Assembly: GCF_006152145.1 (NCBI RefSeq)
Contig: NZ_VDFV01000002.1
Span: 62,001 to 126,000 of the forward strand
Length of the DNA: 64,000 bases
Origin: Rubellimicrobium roseum
GTDB taxonomy: Bacteria; Pseudomonadota; Alphaproteobacteria; Rhodobacterales; Rhodobacteraceae
Reading direction: 5' to 3'
The position numbers and the translations under genes were made by a program. Below, piece after piece: positions 32,042 to 38,807 of the stretch (positions within the stretch are counted from its first letter, which is position 1; every line of letters starts with the position of its first letter). Below the pieces are notes generated by a model, which was not told the DNA's origin, did not search any database, and worked only from the letters and a program-made list of their open reading frames with translations.

Positions 32042-33528
32042 CAGCGCGTCCCTCCTTGCATGTAGAACCTCACGAGCTCGTCGTCGTCCATGTCATTAGG
32101 GATGGACGCTGGGGGCGTGAGGGCGGGATCAGCGCTGACATCGGCAGACGAGCCACCAGACAGCCGCAACTGTGCCGTGGTCAGGATGCCCCGCAGTTCG
32201 CTCAGTGCGTCGCGATAGTCCGCCTCGCTCTGGGCTGTGTCGAGTCGACCGATGGCTTGCGTGGCTTTCAGGCCTTCGGTTTCGGTGATGGCGCCGCCCC
32301 CCTTCAGGCTTTCGAATGCCTGGAGGAAAGCTTGCCCCTCCAGTTGGCGTGCGCGCGCCCCGAAACGGCGCATGGGCGTGCCAGGCAGGGCCTGCGTCCA
32401 CGACCACATGCCGGTGGACCAGCCCATCGCCGGATCGTTGAGGATGCCGTCGATGGTGCCGATCATCGACTGAACGGAGGCAGGGTCGATGCGCCCCGCT
32501 TCGGCGCCGGTCGGTCCTTCCACAATCTCCACGGTTCCATCAGGACGGACGCGGGTGGTGGTGCCGCGCGGCGGGTCGATGGCCTGCTCGTATTCGATGC
32601 GGGTCATCGGAACGCGGCCGGCAGCGTTCTCCTCCGCCGCATACCGCTGATACTCATCTGCGGGCGGCGGGTTCTCCAGTTGCTCCACCTGCAATTCTAG
32701 GCGGCGGCGCTCCAGTTCGGCTGTGGGGTCGGGCTGCGTATAATCCGCAATCACCTCGCCCGTCCCCCTGTCGAGCAGGCGGTCACCCATGATGACAGTC
32801 TCCCGCTCCAGCGCCTCAGGCGCTCCGGTGCCAGAGATCGGCGACAGCGTTCCGCCCTCTATGGTGAACAGAGCGGCAGGGTCCTCTACCTGGGCGCCGG
32901 GATACATCTCTGCGACCTGCGCCCCCGTGATGATCTGCGGCTCGGCGGTTTCGACGCCCGAGAACACCGGCTGACCGTGCGTGTCGCCGCCGACGTAGCG
33001 AGCCACGCCGTTCTGGTCCTCGCGGATCTCCGGATCGGGCTGCGTGAACCACTCGCGGTCAAGGCCCGCAGCAGCAGCCATGGACGGGAACGCTTCCATG
33101 GGAGGCACGGGAAGCCGCTGCGACTCGAAGATGGCAGTCCAAGCCTCGGGGTCCTGCGCTTCCCACGCCTGCGAGGCGGCGCGCATGAGGCGCTGGTCCG
33201 CTTCGTTCAGTTCGAGTTGCTGCGCCTCGGCCTGTTCAGCCGCGAACCGCTGGCCCTCAAGGTCGCGCGTCTGGTGCGCCGAGAGCAGCGTTGACGCCCT
33301 CTCCGGATCAATCGCCGCAAGCGCGTTGATGGCCACAGTGTCACCCCGAAGCGCGTTGGCTCCGTGCTGGTCAGCCCAGCCACGGAGTGCGTTCTGCTGC
33401 TGGATCTCCCGCATCGTGGCCCCGTTCTGGAGGCCTACGGTGAAGGGGTCGCCGCCCGACGGGGAGACGGACCTGAAGAACGAGGTATCAACGGCCGGGC
33501 GCTGAAAGCGGAAGACATCGCCGTTCAT
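32041..33528 (-). CDS. Putative phage virion / ejection-associated protein
   Basis: 495 residues, acidic and largely helical. The C-terminal region contains FLQAFESLKGGGAITETEGL..KATQAIGRL, a motif that recurs in phage structural or ejection proteins, and a central coiled coil (ELERRRLELQVEQLENPP). Directly upstream of the larger ejection-like gene with a 1-base overlap. Function inferred from this motif and the neighbour only. Confidence 0.6.
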   Translation of the reverse strand: MNGDVFRFQRPAVDTSFFRSVSPSGGDPFTVGLQNGATMREIQQQNALRGWADQHGANALRGDTVAINALAAIDPERASTLLSAHQTRDLEGQRFAAEQAEAQQLELNEADQRLMRAASQAWEAQDPEAWTAIFESQRLPVPPMEAFPSMAAAAGLDREWFTQPDPEIREDQNGVARYVGGDTHGQPVFSGVETAEPQIITGAQVAEMYPGAQVEDPAALFTIEGGTLSPISGTGAPEALERETVIMGDRLLDRGTGEVIADYTQPDPTAELERRRLELQVEQLENPPPADEYQRYAAEENAAGRVPMTRIEYEQAIDPPRGTTTRVRPDGTVEIVEGPTGAEAGRIDPASVQSMIGTIDGILNDPAMGWSTGMWSWTQALPGTPMRRFGARARQLEGQAFLQAFESLKGGGAITETEGLKATQAIGRLDTAQSEADYRDALSELRGILTTAQLRLSGGSSADVSADPALTPPASIPNDMDDDELVRFYMQGGTR

Positions 33529-33638
33529 TGGATGTCCCTGGTTATCTGCTTGATGGTCATTGCCGTGTCCTTTCTTTGGATCGTTGGGCGGGGCCCGCCT
33601 GCAGGCAGCCCAGGGTTGTGTCCTGGAGAGGTCGTCAT
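33525..33638 (-). CDS. 37-residue hidden coupled gene
   Basis: Short frame beginning MTTSPGHNPGLPAGG and ending QITRDIQ. Its ATG overlaps the stop of the 89-residue protein gene as ATGA, and its TGA overlaps the ATG of the 495-residue gene as ATGA. Coupling at both ends argues that it is translated, at least as a bridge. A second in-frame ATG (AMTIKQIT) follows AAAGGA and may be the main start. Function unknown. Confidence 0.45.
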   Translation of the reverse strand: MTTSPGHNPGLPAGGPRPTIQRKDTAMTIKQITRDIQ

Positions 33639-33904
33639 CCGATCAGGGCCTCGGTCTCACGTGCCTTGCGGGCGAGTTCGTTGACCAGCTTGCGGCTTTC
33701 GACCCACTCCCGGGAGCGCATGCCGTGCTTCCAGGTCGGGTGAGACGGTCCCGCCGGGTGACCACCTCCAGCTCCATGGAAGTGGCAGACGTTCCAGCCT
33801 GTGACGGCCGGTACGCGGCAGGGCTCCCCTGTCCGTTTTGAGTGCGCGGTGCAGCGAGGGGCGGCGTTCGCCCGGTCCATGGGGTTGTCGTCAGCTTTCT
33901 GCAT
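33635..33904 (-). CDS. Small Cys/His-rich phage protein (HGGxSTG-like)
   Basis: 89 residues. RCTAHSKRTGEPCRVPAV..WNVCHFHGAGGG has four potential metal ligands (Cys, Cys, Cys, His) in the pattern of the small 'HGGxSTG/ HGGAP' phage proteins that sit near terminase or replication genes. The rest (SREWVESRKLVNELARKARE) is a basic helix. Probably a zinc-stabilised nucleic-acid-binding protein. Confidence 0.6.
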   Translation of the reverse strand: MQKADDNPMDRANAAPRCTAHSKRTGEPCRVPAVTGWNVCHFHGAGGGHPAGPSHPTWKHGMRSREWVESRKLVNELARKARETEALIG

Positions 33905-34457
33905 CCGACCCTCCCCCGTGGGTCACGGTTCCCACGATGGCCTGCGCGCCGGGCTCCACGTTGACCCGCTCTACCCGGACAACCTGCTGGCCTTTGGAGC
34001 GGTAGCGCTTGAGCGTCTCGACTTGGGCCGTGAAGGTACGCGCGAGCTTGTTAAGTGCCCGCTCGGCCGCGTCCTGCTGGGGGATGGTCTGGACGTGGTT
34101 GAGCCGGCGGGCCATCGTCATCGTTGCCTGGTGGACAGCCGCCATCTGTGTGACGAGCAGCAGCTCGGCCGGGTCGCGCGGCTTCATCTCGCTCACGAAG
34201 GTCAGGGCGCAGTTCGTCACGGTCTCGCTAACGCGGTGCCCATGGTCACCCAAGGCGGCGAGCTGCATGGCGATCCAGTGGGACACCTCGGGAGCACCGG
34301 CCGCCTTGGTGATGCTGGTCCAGTCGCCCGCGATCTGGGTGCGTAAGGTGCTGTCGTCTGCCATCGACAGTCCCAGCCGAGGCACGCCGCGCTCCTCGGC
34401 AGGCTTGAGCTTCGGCACCTTGTGGTCCTTCACAAGCGGGGTCTCTGGGCTCGTCAT
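33891..34457 (-). CDS. Conserved phage hypothetical protein
   Basis: 188 residues from MTSPETPLVKDHKVPKLK. A helical core (LLLVTQMAAVHQATMTMARR, AERALNKLARTFTAQVETLKR) ends with QQVVRVERVNVEPGAQAIVG, a tail I recognise as recurrent in alphaproteobacterial prophages without a known role. The start is placed at 34457 because the upstream extension is a shadow of the neighbouring gene. It overlaps the next gene by 14 bases. Confidence 0.6.
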   Translation of the reverse strand: MTSPETPLVKDHKVPKLKPAEERGVPRLGLSMADDSTLRTQIAGDWTSITKAAGAPEVSHWIAMQLAALGDHGHRVSETVTNCALTFVSEMKPRDPAELLLVTQMAAVHQATMTMARRLNHVQTIPQQDAAERALNKLARTFTAQVETLKRYRSKGQQVVRVERVNVEPGAQAIVGTVTHGGGSDAES

Positions 34458-34479
34458 GTCTTCTCTCCAGACGTCGCGA

Positions 34480-35310
34480 TCAGTGGATGGTGGGCTCGGC
34501 AGCCCGCAGGACGGCCCGGCGGTGCCCTTCCAGCTCATCAGGGAGGTCGTCCCCCTCGAAGACATGGAAGGAAGCGTCGGCGATCTGGCCGCGCAGGAGG
34601 GACCAGACGATGCGCCAGAGCGTGCGTTCGCAGGTCAGCGGGCTGCGGGTCACGAATGATGGCGACCCCGGCGTGCCTGCATCGATCATGCCCGCGCAGT
34701 AGCCTTCGGGCTGACGCCAGACGTAGACGAGACGTCCGCCCTGATAGCCCGCCGGAGCGATGGCCAGGATCTCACCCCAGCTTGGCAGGCAGACCTGGGC
34801 CGCCCAGTTCGCGGCGGCGTTCGATCCGCCCAGCCCCACGACGGAGTTCGCATCGAGGCCGACACGGTGCAGATGTACGAAAGCCTCCGCCGCCGACACC
34901 GTCACCCCGACGCCCTCCAGCAGATCGCCCCACGCCGCGGACGGGCAGAACTTCTTGGCCTCCCAGAGCATGGCACCGGCCGACAGGGCAGCTTCCGCTT
35001 CCTTATGGGCATGGAGCGTGCAGGCTATGGCACTGGTCAGAGCGGCGTCCCGGAGGGTCGCGAGGCGCCGCAGCGGAAAGGCCTGCTGCTCCGCAAAGGA
35101 TCGCGCGAGGGTGGCAAAGGCAGCACCAGGAGCGCGACCCTTGTGCAAACCTTGCGGTTCGGGCGCCTCCGCCTCGCGCGCGCGCGTATTGGTTGCAGAA
35201 CTCTCCGCCCTCGGATGCCCCGCGGCAGCGCATGTGTCAGCCCCGCTGCTGGGCCCCTCGGGCGCGAAGGTCCGTCTGTCGCGCCAGATCTGGTCAACAT
35301 ATGTAACCAT
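34480..35310 (-). CDS. DUF3102-like phage protein
   Basis: 276 residues. The central stretch EAALSAGAMLWEAKKFCPSAAWGDLLEGVGVTVSAAEAF has the 'LW.AK....G.W..wl' pattern of DUF3102, a helical domain found in phage and plasmid proteins. The C-terminal half contains several Trp and Cys residues with no clear fold. The ATG shares one base with the stop of the primase-polymerase gene. Confidence 0.55.
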   Translation of the reverse strand: MVTYVDQIWRDRRTFAPEGPSSGADTCAAAGHPRAESSATNTRAREAEAPEPQGLHKGRAPGAAFATLARSFAEQQAFPLRRLATLRDAALTSAIACTLHAHKEAEAALSAGAMLWEAKKFCPSAAWGDLLEGVGVTVSAAEAFVHLHRVGLDANSVVGLGGSNAAANWAAQVCLPSWGEILAIAPAGYQGGRLVYVWRQPEGYCAGMIDAGTPGSPSFVTRSPLTCERTLWRIVWSLLRGQIADASFHVFEGDDLPDELEGHRRAVLRAAEPTIH

Positions 35311-36422
35311 TAGACCTCTCCCCCTGCCCCCCCGCCCCCATGGAGCGGCGTGACGTTCGCGCTGGGGGTCAGCGGGCGAGCCAAGCGATAAGTCCGGGCC
35401 CGTCGTCCTGCGCAGTGGTTCGCAGCTACCTGAAGCAGACCTCGGCTCAGAAGCATGTCGCGGGCAGCAGCGAAGCGACGACGCGTCAGGTCGGTGTGCC
35501 CGGCCTCAAGCATGCCTGTGTGGTCAAGCGCGAAGGCGTAGCCCGGCCGATGCCCATGCTGGTCCTGGAGCGTGATGAAGAGGGCGACTGCATCAGAGCG
35601 GTTGGGGGCTCCTTTGAGCGCATCCAGCGCCTGACGCTCCACCCTGAAGGCGCTCGCACGACCGCAGTACACATGCCCCTCCAATCGGCAGCGCCACGCC
35701 CATTCGCCGATCCGTCGCACCTCCTCCTCGGGCAGGGTGGTCGGCGATACGCAGAGATGATCGCGAACTGATGTCAGCGCCTCCTGCATTTCGATCAGGC
35801 TGTTGACCGACCCGACCGTAGCAATGGCAGCCTTGAGGAGTGCATCATGCCGCCCGCCTTCCGGCACTGGCTCTCCTGCCCCGAGAAGTCGTGCGGCCGA
35901 CTTCGAGCGGGAGAGCGCAATGACGGGCAACTCGTCCTGGCCGAGCACGCCCTTGGCCGTGAAGTAAGCCCCACCGTCAGGTCGGACGGAGCCTGGCCCC
36001 ATGACGTAGCTTGTGGCTCCCCGCTTGAGATCCACCGCATGCCCTTCGCCGCGGAGGTTGGGATAGACCGGTCGCTCGATGTTGGGCGCGCGATAGAAAA
36101 GGTGCCGTCCCCTCGGGGTCCGAATGTGGACCGGTGACGCGCCAAACCGCGCCTCCATGACCGAGACCAGAGCCGGGTCGTCACTGTCGCAGTCGATAAC
36201 GGCGAGGCCACCCAGCCGGATGCCGTAGCAGGTCGAGCCAGTCCGGTGCATCGGCGCGAGGACACGCTTCAAGGGCAGCCGCGCCGTTCCTGAGAAACCA
36301 AGGAGCGGCGCCTTGCCGTCTGCCCCCCGGCCAAGTGGCAGGAGGCTGAAGCCAGCGCCATGGAGGCGAGCCATCTCAGAGGGCAGGCTGCTGACGGCGA
36401 GATCGAAGGCGCGGGCGTTCAT
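35310..36422 (-). CDS. Bifunctional DNA primase/polymerase (AEP/Prim-Pol type)
   Basis: 370 residues. The archaeo-eukaryotic-primase-type catalytic domain occupies about residues 10-200: metal-binding Asp77-Cys-Asp79 (AVIDCDSDD), then HIRTPRGRHLFYR and VDLKRGATSYVMGPGS, as in the bifunctional Prim-Pol family of mobile elements. The C-terminal 170 residues are a helical domain of unknown role. The start ATG (36422) overlaps the HNH stop. Likely primes replication of the element with the TOPRIM-helicase. Confidence 0.82.
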   Translation of the reverse strand: MNARAFDLAVSSLPSEMARLHGAGFSLLPLGRGADGKAPLLGFSGTARLPLKRVLAPMHRTGSTCYGIRLGGLAVIDCDSDDPALVSVMEARFGASPVHIRTPRGRHLFYRAPNIERPVYPNLRGEGHAVDLKRGATSYVMGPGSVRPDGGAYFTAKGVLGQDELPVIALSRSKSAARLLGAGEPVPEGGRHDALLKAAIATVGSVNSLIEMQEALTSVRDHLCVSPTTLPEEEVRRIGEWAWRCRLEGHVYCGRASAFRVERQALDALKGAPNRSDAVALFITLQDQHGHRPGYAFALDHTGMLEAGHTDLTRRRFAAARDMLLSRGLLQVAANHCAGRRARTYRLARPLTPSANVTPLHGGGGAGGEV

Positions 36423-36694
36423 GCCGCCTTGTCCTTCTTTTCCATCGCGTGAAGCGCCTTGTGGTGCGTCCGGCAGAGCCACTGGACGACAAGGGGCGTG
36501 TCGTAAGAAGGGTGATGGGCCTCGCTCCTCGGGTCACCGCAAACCTCGCAGGGCTTCTGTTGAACGAGGCCGCGCTTGAGCCCGGAGCGAAGCGCCGAGT
36601 GAGCCCAGTACTTCTGCGGGTTCCGCTCCCGCCAAGCTTCCTGTCGCGTGGGTTTCCGAGGAGGAAGAACGGTCGGATTGATGGGGTCGCTCAC
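36419..36694 (-). CDS. HNH-like endonuclease protein
   Basis: 91 residues with a compact zinc-binding HNH core: CEVCGDPRSEAHHPSYDTP..WLCRTHHKALH (Cys pair, HH, Cys and HH). GTG start at 36694 overlaps the stop of the upstream 54-residue gene as GTGA. Phage HNH proteins of this size nick DNA and often assist packaging or replication; the exact role is unknown. Confidence 0.72.
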   Translation of the reverse strand: MSDPINPTVLPPRKPTRQEAWRERNPQKYWAHSALRSGLKRGLVQQKPCEVCGDPRSEAHHPSYDTPLVVQWLCRTHHKALHAMEKKDKAA

Positions 36695-36855
36695 AGGCAG
36701 ACGTCTCCGAAGACCAGGGGTGCAAGGAAGCGGGCGGTGGCGTCATCGAGACCGCAGCGGCGGCGCAGGATGGCGGCGCACAGGCAAAGGAGCCCACGCC
36801 CGGCGTGCCCGTCAGGAGCATCAGGCCAGAGGGAGGAGAGAAGGGGAGAAAGCAC
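36691..36855 (-). CDS. 54-residue hidden gene with GTG start
   Basis: Frame from GTG 36855 to TGA 36691: VLSPLLSSLWPDAPDGHAGR, then a Cys/Arg/Leu-rich end (LCAAILRRRCGLDDATARFL). AAGGAT lies 9 bases before the GTG, and the stop overlaps the next gene as GTGA, both signs of a translated gene. An opposite-phase frame here is a shadow. Function unknown. Confidence 0.5.
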   Translation of the reverse strand: MLSPLLSSLWPDAPDGHAGRGLLCLCAAILRRRCGLDDATARFLAPLVFGDVCL

Positions 36856-36925
36856 GGCAGAGGGATCCTTGTTGAAGGATCGACCCGAATGCGCTATCTA
36901 TTCCGAAGCACCCGAAAATAGACAG

Positions 36926-36957
36926 ACACCCGCAAGGCCGATCCGGTCTGCGGGTGT
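36926..36957. terminator. Bidirectional-looking hairpin terminator
   Basis: Perfect 8-bp stem ACACCCGC / GCGGGTGT with an internal GGCC...GGTC extension in the loop. On the plus strand TTTT follows. On the minus strand it lies 5 bases after the stop of the AlpA-like gene, so it would end that message before the small-gene/primase operon. Confidence 0.72.
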
Positions 36958-36961
36958 TTTT

Positions 36962-37162
36962 CTATGCAGCGTTCGTTTCACGCCGGGCTTCGGCTCGGGC
37001 AATGACGGCCTCGATGTCGGAGCGGCGCCAGCGGCTCATTCCGCCAATCTTGATTGGCGGAGCGATGGTGCCATCCGCAACTCGGCGCCGGAACGTCGCA
37101 ACGGATGCGCCGATCATGGCGGCACCATCCTTGTCGCGGATCAGAGGATCGGTGAAGGTCAT
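36962..37162 (-). CDS. AlpA-like helix-turn-helix regulator / excisionase
   Basis: 66 residues: LIRDKDGAAMIGASVATFRRRVADGTI..PPIKIGGMSRWRRSDIEAVI is the AlpA/MerR-type winged-helix pattern. Family members act as excisionases or as activators of satellite (PICI) and P4-like operons. Followed immediately by a strong hairpin. Whether it controls integration or replication here is open. Confidence 0.8.
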   Translation of the reverse strand: MTFTDPLIRDKDGAAMIGASVATFRRRVADGTIAPPIKIGGMSRWRRSDIEAVIARAEARRETNAA

Positions 37163-37230
37163 TTGATCAGTCTCGCGCTTGGTTGCGTGAGGCCGACGCT
37201 ATTTGACGGTGAATCGGAAAGGAAACCCCA

Positions 37231-38142
37231 TTAAGCTCGGCGCTTTTTGGGGGTGCCACCAGGAATGCTCTCGAAGAAGTAGGCGAGTGCTGCAAGCACC
37301 GGATCAGCGTGATCATCTGATGCCGATCCCTGCTGCGCGTTCAAGACCGTCATCCCATTTGGGCGCAAGAGCTCATCAATATCGCGAACGTTCTGCAGGT
37401 AGGTCTTTGCCGCCTGGTTAATCTTGAATGCGCGTATGGCGTCCACATCGACACCGAAAGCATCGAGAGCAGCCGCTGCTATCGTGCATCCGCAGACTGG
37501 TGGCTTCTCACCCCGGAAGTACTGAGCCTTCTCACCGCCCGTTGGATAACCGGCAACCATCTTGAGCCGATCCGCTATGCCGACCAGAAGGGTGTCTCGA
37601 TGAGCATTGCTCGGCCGGTTGGCTGGCTCCCGGCGAACCTTGTCCAACTCCCAGAGAACGCCGCACGCCAAGCTTTTGGCTTCCTCCGGCGTTTCGATCC
37701 CTTCCCAGAGGTTAAGGCCAATCCTCTTGAGAAGCTCACGAGCCACTTTGGGGCTTGAGTCGAAGAGCTCGGTCAAAACTCCTTCACGGGACTCGCGGAA
37801 GTGGTATCCAAAGGATCCGCGCTTTCCAGGAATCCCACCCTCAATCCGAAACGGCACCACCTCTTTCTCCAGCATCTCCATGGCAGGATCTAGTTGGAGC
37901 ACGTAGACCCCCCGGTCGGCGGCATATCTGGCGACAACCGAGCACGCGTATTGGAGACTGGAGAGTAGCAACTCTTCTTCCGAGAGATGCTCTCTGGGCC
38001 ATGTGGATCCCAGGTAAAGCCTCCGTCCCTGTGCAGCTTCAGAAACGAACTCGATTGGTGCCAAGCCGCCGGTTGGTCGTAGAGCGTTCCCATAGGGAAT
38101 CTGCATCTCGTGGTAGAGTTGCCTGAGAACCTCGACGTTCAT
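37231..38142 (-). CDS. Hypothetical protein with lower GC content
   Basis: 303 residues, no signal peptide or membrane segment, family not recognised. Charged, mixed alpha/beta composition; a possible Cys pair in PPVCGCTIAAAALDAF. The codon use is visibly less GC-biased than the flanking genes, suggesting more recent acquisition. Its ATG overlaps the stop of the upstream 98-residue gene, so the two are coupled. Confidence 0.65.
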   Translation of the reverse strand: MNVEVLRQLYHEMQIPYGNALRPTGGLAPIEFVSEAAQGRRLYLGSTWPREHLSEEELLLSSLQYACSVVARYAADRGVYVLQLDPAMEMLEKEVVPFRIEGGIPGKRGSFGYHFRESREGVLTELFDSSPKVARELLKRIGLNLWEGIETPEEAKSLACGVLWELDKVRREPANRPSNAHRDTLLVGIADRLKMVAGYPTGGEKAQYFRGEKPPVCGCTIAAAALDAFGVDVDAIRAFKINQAAKTYLQNVRDIDELLRPNGMTVLNAQQGSASDDHADPVLAALAYFFESIPGGTPKKRRA

Positions 38143-38435
38143 CCTTGGGCATCCTCCATGCCATCGCCCGTGGTGGCGGTTTCCAGTGGATCCTGCATGA
38201 GCGTGTGAACCTGGTTCAGTGCATCAACCAAGGTATCCTCGGCCTCAGCGCCGGCTTCAGCCAACTCGGCAATCCGCTCCTGATTGCCCTCCTCAAGGGC
38301 GTCCTCATAGGCGTCCAAGACATCGACCAGCGTCATGGCAGCGCCAGTGACGGCCATGAAGGCCTTGCGCTCGTCTATTGCCTCCAGAAGGGCCTCGTAG
38401 GCCTCCTTCCAGGCCTCCGCCACGCCAAGCGGCAC
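38139..38435 (-). CDS. Acidic helical protein, coupled to the next gene (possible 5' frameshift)
   Basis: 98 residues from GTG 38435: strongly acidic helices (EAWKEAYEALLEAIDERKAF, LDAYEDALEEGNQERIAELA). AGGA precedes the GTG. A second reading is that the natural N-terminus starts at ATG 38503 (MIDDAPSDPLA) in another phase and joins this frame (LFAIARVQDEDVPLG) by a one-base shift near 38470. Stop overlaps the next start as ATGA. Function unknown. Confidence 0.55.
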   Translation of the reverse strand: MPLGVAEAWKEAYEALLEAIDERKAFMAVTGAAMTLVDVLDAYEDALEEGNQERIAELAEAGAEAEDTLVDALNQVHTLMQDPLETATTGDGMEDAQG

Positions 38436-38807
38436 GTCTTCGTCCTGAACGCGTGCGATGGCGAAGAGGGCGCAAGGGGATCGCTAGGGGCGTCGTCAAT
38501 CATAGGTGACTCCAAGAAGGCGTTGCAGAGATCGAGGAAGAGGTGCGCCGTCATTCATGTTGGCTCTTGATGCACGCGGCAGAGGCGTCCGCATCGACCA
38601 AGAGCCATGACGGTCACCGGGGCCTCAGCCCCTCGGGCAACAGTAGAAAGGCGTGCACCCCGCCTCTCAGGGCGGGTGCAGCGCTATAGGGGGTATGGGG
38701 GTGTGTGTGGCTAGGGGGTTGAAGGGGGTTTGCAGGGAGGGTTGAAGCCACTTCCGTAGGGTGGGTTGAACTGGGGTTGAAGGGGGTTGAAGCGGCCCGC
38801 GTGAGCA
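38436..38807. other. Non-coding region with terminator, short coupled frames and iterons
   Basis: Between the primase-helicase and the acidic protein. From right to left: the iteron array (38716-38792); a hairpin at 38654-38680 (TGCACC...GGTGCA with one bulge) followed on the minus strand by CGCCTTTCT, a probable terminator of the helicase message; then two tiny ATGA-overlapping frames (38555-38608, 17 residues; 38496-38558, 20 residues) of doubtful coding value. Confidence 0.45.
38716..38792 (+). repeat. Five-copy GGGTTGAA(G/C) iteron array, candidate replication origin
   Basis: Copies start at 38716, 38739, 38763, 38774 and 38784 (GGGTTGAAG four times, GGGTTGAAC once), with spacings of 23, 24, 11 and 10 bp, close to whole helical turns. 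The block is G-rich on the plus strand and lies 16 bases past the end of the primase-helicase gene. Position and phasing fit initiator-binding iterons. Confidence 0.6.

Noticed and set aside
38716-38792. CRISPR array
   Set aside because: Repeat units are only 9 bp, spacers 1-15 bp and unequal, and no cas genes are present; the layout fits iterons.
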